From positions 1 through 34,920 of the forward strand of contig CAMCWM010000039.1 of assembly GCA_945882215.1 (NCBI GenBank): a stretch of 34,920 bases of DNA. The letters are read 5' to 3'. Made by a program: the position numbers and the translations under genes. Within the stretch, counting starts at the first letter, position 1, and every line of letters begins with the position of its first letter. The stretch comes from Akkermansia muciniphila (GTDB lineage Bacteria > Verrucomicrobiota > Verrucomicrobiia > Verrucomicrobiales > Verrucomicrobiaceae). Under the pieces are notes generated by a model. It did no database searches, had not been told where the DNA came from, and saw only the letters and a list, made by a program, of their open reading frames with translations. Below are positions 30,304-34,920 of the stretch, piece after piece.

Positions 30304-31920
30304 ATGCCTCCCATGCAGCCGGGGAAAGACCATGGTGGTGAAGCCGTTCAGTTTGAACCGTTCATCCCTCCATCCATGGAGGAGCTGGACGCGCTGATTC
30401 CAGGCTACAAGTTTGTCGAGTTCATCGAACGCGGCGGCATGGGAGCGGTGTACAAGGCGGTGCAGAAAAGCCTCAACCGCACGGTGGCTGTGAAGCTGCT
30501 GCCCCAGGTGCATCGGAACAAGGAAAGCTTCGCCGAGCGCTTCAAGCGCGAGGCCCACGCGCTCGCGCTGCTGAACCATCCGCACATCATCGCCGTGCAT
30601 GACTTCGGCGAGACGGCCGACGGCCAGATGTATTACGCGATGGAGTTTGTCTCCGGCATGGACCTGCAGCACCTGCTCAAGCGCGCTCCGCCCGAGCCCC
30701 GGCAGATCCTCAAGATCATCACCCAGGTGTGCGAGGCGCTCCAGTTCGCGCACGAGCGCGGCATCGTGCATCGCGACATCAAGCCGGCGAACATTCTCAT
30801 CGACGAGCGTGGCAATGTGAAGGTGGCGGACTTCGGCCTGGCGAAGGTTGTCGGCCCGCAGTCGGTCGATTACACCGCCACCGGCACGACGCTCGGCACG
30901 CCGGACTACATCGCGCCCGAAGCACTCGATCAGGACGGGAAGATCGACCATCGCGCGGACATCTACTCGCTGGGCGTGATGATTTATGAGCTCTTCACCG
31001 GCCATGTGCCCAAGGGCGTGTGGGAGCCGCCCTCCGTGCGTTCAGGTGCGGACAAGGGCATTGATGTCATCGTCAGCAAGGCGATGCAGAACAATCCGGA
31101 GAAGCGCTACCAGCACGTCAGTGATATGACGCAGGTGCTGGAAAAGCTGCTCCGAAACAGCGACAACTGGAAAAACTTCCGTCGTCATCCCAAAAGCGAG
31201 GTTACGGAGCCGGTCGGCAAACCCGTGCGGATTCCCACCGATGCCGACACGATTCGGATGCTGTCACACCGCCCGAAAACAAACTGGCTGGCCTGGGCGG
31301 CCGGTCTGGTGCTGCTAGGTGTGGGAGTGACCGTTGCCTGGCAGGCTGGCTGGTTGCCCAAGGGGCAGGAGGCAAAGGCCCAAGCACCCACTGGGAATCA
31401 GCCCGCGCCCGCCGCAGCGCCCGTGCCAGCCAGTCCGGCACCCGAACAGGTGAATCTCGTCCAATGGGTCTTCGATCATGGCGGTTTCGTCAATGTCCAG
31501 ACCTCTGTCAGCTCGGAGAAACAAATGGGTGGTATTGCCGACATTTACTCTGCCGACGCCTTGCCTGCGGAACCCTTCACCATCTGGCGCGTGTGCCTTT
31601 CCACGATGCCGATTTCGGATGAAGCGCTGCTGGAGGAACTCATCTTCCGCATTCGCGAGGCGGGCACGGTGGCGAATCTGAACCTGCGCGGCTTGGCGAC
31701 GCCGCCGGATGCACTCAGGCACCTTGCCACCATCGAGACACTCACCAACCTCGACCTGATGGCCAGCCCTGCTGTCACCCGGGATGCGATACCCCACCTC
31801 GGCGCATGCAAGCGGCTGAAGTTGCTGCGCATTGGCGGTTCGAATCTTCCCGCGGAGAGCTTCATCGGTGACGAACTGCGCAGGCTGCTGCCGGACTGCA
31901 TCATCAAAGACACCGACTAG
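30304..31920 (+). CDS. Transmembrane Ser/Thr protein kinase with an LRR-like extracytoplasmic domain
   Basis: A 538-residue Hanks-type kinase. Residues 35-300 form the kinase domain: Gly loop ERGGMGAVY, K64, catalytic HRDIKPAN (H156-R157-D158), DFG (176-178), activation segment TTLGTPDYIAPE. Everything required for activity is present. A single transmembrane helix (about 328-346) follows a basic juxtamembrane part, then an Ala/Pro/Gln-rich linker and an extracytoplasmic domain. The latter contains Leu-rich repeat-like elements (NLNLRGLATPP, LTNLDLMASPAVT, LKLLRIGGSNLP). Similar kinases with diverse sensor domains are frequent in Planctomycetes and Verrucomicrobia. It stands inside a glycan gene cluster, but a link to glycan regulation is inference. 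Confidence 0.92.
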   Translation: MPPMQPGKDHGGEAVQFEPFIPPSMEELDALIPGYKFVEFIERGGMGAVYKAVQKSLNRTVAVKLLPQVHRNKESFAERFKREAHALALLNHPHIIAVHDFGETADGQMYYAMEFVSGMDLQHLLKRAPPEPRQILKIITQVCEALQFAHERGIVHRDIKPANILIDERGNVKVADFGLAKVVGPQSVDYTATGTTLGTPDYIAPEALDQDGKIDHRADIYSLGVMIYELFTGHVPKGVWEPPSVRSGADKGIDVIVSKAMQNNPEKRYQHVSDMTQVLEKLLRNSDNWKNFRRHPKSEVTEPVGKPVRIPTDADTIRMLSHRPKTNWLAWAAGLVLLGVGVTVAWQAGWLPKGQEAKAQAPTGNQPAPAAAPVPASPAPEQVNLVQWVFDHGGFVNVQTSVSSEKQMGGIADIYSADALPAEPFTIWRVCLSTMPISDEALLEELIFRIREAGTVANLNLRGLATPPDALRHLATIETLTNLDLMASPAVTRDAIPHLGACKRLKLLRIGGSNLPAESFIGDELRRLLPDCIIKDTD

Positions 31921-31955
31921 AGGAGAAACCGTTTCAAGCCAACCGACATCACCTC

Positions 31956-33518
31956 ATGAACACACGATCCAACACGCGCAAAGCCGCCAAACGTCAGAAC
32001 AAGCAGGCACCGGCACGCAGCAAGCACTCTGTGAAGAAGCCGGTAAAACAGAAGGCTGCCGCCACCAAAAAGATCTCCGCCAAGAAAAAGGTTTCCATGC
32101 AAAAGACCGCGCCAGTGAAACGTGGCGCTGCTGCCAGCAAGAGGGTCTCACGGCCGAGGCAGATGACACCTGCCGCCAGGAAAGTGCTCTCCTCGGAGTC
32201 CGCTCAGAAAAAAGCCGTCACGAAACGTCCCACGGGTGCGCTTTCGATGCCGGTGATGGCCAGCGGTGAATTTGCCATTGGCACCACCACTGTCGAAAAA
32301 GAATCTTCCAAGAAGGGGTGGTTCCGGCGGTTCTTCGGCGTCACGCGTCGCAAACCACGCCTGCTGTGGATCGGCGACGCGCTCGTGCCCACCGGCTTCG
32401 CCACCGTCACCCATGCCGTGTTGAATCACCTGCGGCATGACTGGGACGTCGTCGTCTCCGGCATCAACTACGACGGTTCCGCGCACGATCTGCCCTACCA
32501 AGTCATGCCTGCCTGGCAGGGTGGTGACATGTGGGGCATGAATCGCTTCGCGGCTCTCTGTGCCGAGTTCGATCCCGCCGCCGTCATCATCAACAACGAC
32601 TGGTGGAATGTGGCCCAGTTTGCCAAGATCGCGCCGAAGGGCGTTCCCATCATCGGTTACATGCCCGTGGACGGCGGCAACCTTGATCCTGCGGCCATGC
32701 GGGAGCTGAACAAGCTCCATGCCGCCGTGTGGTACACAAATTTTGGACATCGCGAGGCGGTGAAGGCCGGATTCAAAGGCAAACGGCATGTCGTGGCGCA
32801 TGGCATCGACACCACGTTGTTTCAGCCGATGAATCGTGCGGAGGCGCGTCGCTTGCTCGATCTCAACGTGCCGCGCAACGCCTTCATCGTCGGCAATCTC
32901 AACCGCAACCAGCCGCGCAAACGTCTCGATCTCTCCATCCACATCTTTGCGGACTGGATCAAGCGGCACCGCATCTCCAACGCCTTCCTGCTGCTCCACT
33001 GCGCGCAAAAAGACACTGGCTGGGATCTCCGCCGCGTCGCCGCCTTCCACGGCGTCGCCGACCGCCTGCTGCTCACCGGTTGCGAGGACATTCGCGGCCT
33101 GCAAAGCCCGCAGCATCTCCAGCGCATCTACAACAGCCTCGATGTGCAGATCTCCACCACGCTTGGCGAGGGCTGGGGTCTCACCACCATGGAAGGCATG
33201 GCCTGCGGCATCCCGCAAATCGTGCCCGATTCATCCGCCCTGGCCGAATGGGCTGTGCCAGCGGTGAGAATTCCGTGCTCCAGGCTGCTCATGAACCCTG
33301 AGATCAACACCACCGGCGCTCTCGTCGATCACGCGCCGTTCGTGGCCGCGCTTCAGTCGCTTTACGCCGACAAATCACTTCGCACGAAGCTCTCCGCACA
33401 AGGCATCGCGCATGTGCGCCGTGGTGAATTCGACTGGCGCAACATCGCGCAGCAGTTCCACGCCGTCCTCGCCCCCGTCGTCGTCAAAAAATTCGCGAAA
33501 CGACCGCAGCGCGCATGA
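31956..33518 (+). CDS. Family 4-like glycosyltransferase with a histone-H1-like basic N-terminal tail
   Basis: A 520-residue protein. From about residue 133 (KPRLLWIGDALVPTGFATVT) it is a GT-B glycosyltransferase with GNLNRNQPRKRLDLSIHIFADW, and GEGWGLTTMEGMACGIPQIVPD at the donor site (Glu and Gly residues as in GT4). Residues 1-132 are unlike any transferase: the first hundred have about 20 Lys and 10 Arg but one acidic residue, with repeated Ala-Lys, Lys-Lys and Pro-Val-Lys pieces as in H1-like tails. Codon use in the tail looks coding and the frame is unbroken. Internal ATGs at about 32097 and 32248 could start a shorter form. The next gene overlaps by ATGA. Confidence 0.85.
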   Translation: MNTRSNTRKAAKRQNKQAPARSKHSVKKPVKQKAAATKKISAKKKVSMQKTAPVKRGAAASKRVSRPRQMTPAARKVLSSESAQKKAVTKRPTGALSMPVMASGEFAIGTTTVEKESSKKGWFRRFFGVTRRKPRLLWIGDALVPTGFATVTHAVLNHLRHDWDVVVSGINYDGSAHDLPYQVMPAWQGGDMWGMNRFAALCAEFDPAAVIINNDWWNVAQFAKIAPKGVPIIGYMPVDGGNLDPAAMRELNKLHAAVWYTNFGHREAVKAGFKGKRHVVAHGIDTTLFQPMNRAEARRLLDLNVPRNAFIVGNLNRNQPRKRLDLSIHIFADWIKRHRISNAFLLLHCAQKDTGWDLRRVAAFHGVADRLLLTGCEDIRGLQSPQHLQRIYNSLDVQISTTLGEGWGLTTMEGMACGIPQIVPDSSALAEWAVPAVRIPCSRLLMNPEINTTGALVDHAPFVAALQSLYADKSLRTKLSAQGIAHVRRGEFDWRNIAQQFHAVLAPVVVKKFAKRPQRA

Positions 33519-34408
33519 AAATCGCCTTCGTTGGCGCGTCCGGCTACGGCAACGTCGGTGACGACACCTACCCGCTCGTTTTCGCGCAGCAGTTGCCGGA
33601 GCACGAGTTGGTGATCTACAATTCCGACCTGCCTGCCGCCCTGCCGGACGATCTCGCGCTGCTCGTGCTCGGCGGCGGCGGCATTCTATACAACAACCCG
33701 AAGGACGGGCCGGCAGACGTGGAATCGCCGCACTTCCGCGCCATGAAGTTTTACATGGATGCCGCCATCGCGCGTGGCATCCCGTGGGGCGTTCTCTCCT
33801 GCGGCTTTCAATTTCAAATCAACCGCGAGGCCGAGTATGCCGCCGCGCTCAAGCCATGGGTGCCTTATTTGAAGCAGGCGGCCTTTATCACGATGCGCTC
33901 GCCCAACTGCGTGCGCATCGCGCAGGAGATCAGCGGGCGTGATGATGCGCAATTCTTCCCGGACGCGGCCTATTTGTATCAACCGACGGTTGAACCGGCC
34001 GACGCGGCCCCGCAGGTCGTCACACTCGTTCCCGCCGGTCTCGTCAATGCACGGAACACGCTCATCAATCACTACATGCGCCAGTTTGCCGCCAGCAGCA
34101 CGCCGACTCGCTGGCTGGGCATGGGCGCACCGGTGGATGATGACAAACTGCTCGCTGAGGTCGCAGAACGCTTTCCTCAATCACAGATTGTCGCCCGGCC
34201 CGGTCCGCAGGTGGCGTTTGAAACCATCGCCCGTTCGCGATTCGTCCTCACGGGCCGTTATCACGGCATGATCTTTGCCCGCGTCAGCCGCGTGCCGTTC
34301 ATCACACCGGTCGATTCGCCTTACAAGATCCGCATGGAGGATCTGAACGCGGACATCAGCACTGCCGCCGGTCATTTCGAGGTGCTGCGGCGTTTTCTTC
34401 CGCGCTGA
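33515..34408 (+). CDS. Polysaccharide pyruvyl transferase family protein
   Basis: A 297-residue protein of the PS_pyruv_trans (CsaB/WcaK) family. It has the N-terminal motif GYGNVGDD, the strand LLVLGGGGILYN, and the C-terminal site TGRYHGMIFARVSRVPFI, with the conserved Arg and His of the pyruvate/nucleotide site. Members transfer a ketal-linked pyruvate from phosphoenolpyruvate to a sugar of surface polysaccharides; some act on other donors. Its ATG overlaps the preceding GT stop in ATGA, which argues for translational coupling and a joint role in one glycan. It converges on the GT9-like gene with one base between stops. Confidence 0.88.
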   Translation: MKIAFVGASGYGNVGDDTYPLVFAQQLPEHELVIYNSDLPAALPDDLALLVLGGGGILYNNPKDGPADVESPHFRAMKFYMDAAIARGIPWGVLSCGFQFQINREAEYAAALKPWVPYLKQAAFITMRSPNCVRIAQEISGRDDAQFFPDAAYLYQPTVEPADAAPQVVTLVPAGLVNARNTLINHYMRQFAASSTPTRWLGMGAPVDDDKLLAEVAERFPQSQIVARPGPQVAFETIARSRFVLTGRYHGMIFARVSRVPFITPVDSPYKIRMEDLNADISTAAGHFEVLRRFLPR

Positions 34409-34409
34409 A

Positions 34410-34920
34410 TCACCAGCGCCGCAGAAACGCCTCCAGCACCGTCGCATCCACCTGTGGATACTCGCAGCCGAACGTATTGTCGCGCCCCATGCCGAAGGCG
34501 TACGCGGTGTGCTTTTGCACGTCGATGTAATTGACCGGGTAAAACACCGCCACCGGCTTGTTTTCGAGCCATGCCGCCTGCTGCAAACTGCTCCAGCTTC
34601 CCACATAAGCGCGGCAGGTTTTGATGAGGTTTAGCGTGGCCGGAACGGTGAGGCTGTCGAGCACGGTGATGTTGCCGCCTTCCAAGGCGCGGGCGTCTTC
34701 CACGGCATGAATGGCTTTTCCCTTCGCGCCGGGACGAAAATAACTGCGTGTCATCACAAACACCTGGCACGGCAGCTTGCGCAGCACTTGCACCGTTTTT
34801 TCGATCAACTCCGGCGGCAGCGAGCGGTAGGATGCATTCCCTGCGAAGGGCTGGAACACGATGTGTCCCTTGGAATCGACCTCGTCCGGCGCGTCGAATA
34901 CCGGAATGTGCCCGTCCGCG
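34410..34920 (-). CDS. GT9-like (ADP-heptose LPS transferase type) glycosyltransferase, 5' end outside window
   Basis: The frame is open to the window edge, beyond the GTG at 34859; the extra residues read DGHIPVFDAPDEVDSKGHI and then VFQPFAGNASYRSLPPELIEKT. This is the usual entry into the C-terminal half of GT9 enzymes, where a phosphate-binding strand and loop are followed by a helix. Next come VFVMTRSYFRP, LDSLTVPATLNLIKTCRAYVGSWSSLQQAAWLENKPVAVFYP, matching the GT9 'a-x-a-D/G-S-x-x-H-A-A' donor region with His replaced by Gln. The N-terminal half is missing. It likely adds a sugar to LPS core or another glycan and closes the surface-glycan cluster. Confidence 0.75.
   Translation of the reverse strand, partial: ADGHIPVFDAPDEVDSKGHIVFQPFAGNASYRSLPPELIEKTVQVLRKLPCQVFVMTRSYFRPGAKGKAIHAVEDARALEGGNITVLDSLTVPATLNLIKTCRAYVGSWSSLQQAAWLENKPVAVFYPVNYIDVQKHTAYAFGMGRDNTFGCEYPQVDATVLEAFLRRW

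Noticed and set aside
31832..32269. 145-residue alternative-frame ORF over the kinase end and the basic tail
   Set aside because: It overlaps the kinase C-terminus in another frame and has no recognised features; the tail frame is continuous with the glycosyltransferase.
1..34920. CRISPR arrays, tRNA/rRNA genes, prophage or transposase genes
   Set aside because: Scanning gaps and frames gave no regularly spaced direct repeats, no tRNA-like cloverleaf in the short gaps and no transposase or integrase motif.

Overview
The window most likely comes from a Verrucomicrobia chromosome (Prosthecobacter/Verrucomicrobium-like). This is inferred from content rather than from a marker gene. There is a planctomycete-type cytochrome c/DUF1549/DUF1553 protein, a DhnA-type class I aldolase, and several long secreted alpha-helical proteins. 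The GC-rich DNA also carries an ATTCGTC-type intergenic repeat and GTAG-bounded twin hairpins. I see no rRNA, tRNA, CRISPR array, integrase or transposase. Genes are dense: no gene-free stretch exceeds about 200 bases. The longest gap is 27302-27502, which holds a probable divergent promoter region. The next is 9243-9381, where I recognise nothing.

Layout. 1-1463: end of a SAM methyltransferase, then a secreted protein with two HxCCxxC metal-binding domains, a terminator and the first twin-hairpin element. 1569-5513 (minus): LolA-like exported protein, RlmD-like rRNA methyltransferase, iron-type alcohol dehydrogenase (ATGA overlap), second twin-hairpin element, class I aldolase. 5578-7766 (plus): a DolP-mannosyltransferase-like membrane glycosyltransferase and a Dpm1/ArnC-like GT2. 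7827-9242: an HrgA-like winged-helix plus nuclease-like protein and a less GC-rich small membrane protein. 9382-12659: Tat-exported TIM-barrel epimerase-like protein and RecQ. 12666-17594 (minus): PelA-like protein, TPR-like protein and small lipoprotein. 17757-21201: cupin (plus) converging on the cytochrome/PSD1 protein (minus). 21243-25326: CdsA-like and PgsA phospholipid enzymes around a large secreted helical protein. 25353-27301: RidA, a bidirectional terminator, a glycine-zipper lipoprotein and a DUF3313-like lipoprotein. 27503-34920: RseP, then a surface-glycan cluster (GT4, transmembrane Ser/Thr kinase, GT4 with a histone-H1-like tail, pyruvyl transferase, converging GT9).

How the genes fit together. 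Most of the window serves the envelope: phospholipid head-group synthesis (CdsA, PgsA), regulated intramembrane proteolysis (RseP), lipoproteins, and two glycosyltransferase groups. The most unusual locus is 12666-17594. Its PelA-like protein keeps the recognisable architecture of the Pel exopolysaccharide hydrolase/deacetylase but seems to have lost the metal-binding histidines of the deacetylase and the acidic residues expected in the hydrolase. It is paired with a TPR-like protein lacking a porin, and no other pel gene is present. This suggests a repurposed, non-catalytic Pel-derived envelope module. Other points of interest are the two GTAG-bounded twin hairpins placed exactly at gene ends, the lone HrgA-like nuclease-fold protein, and the glycosyltransferase with a strongly basic tail.
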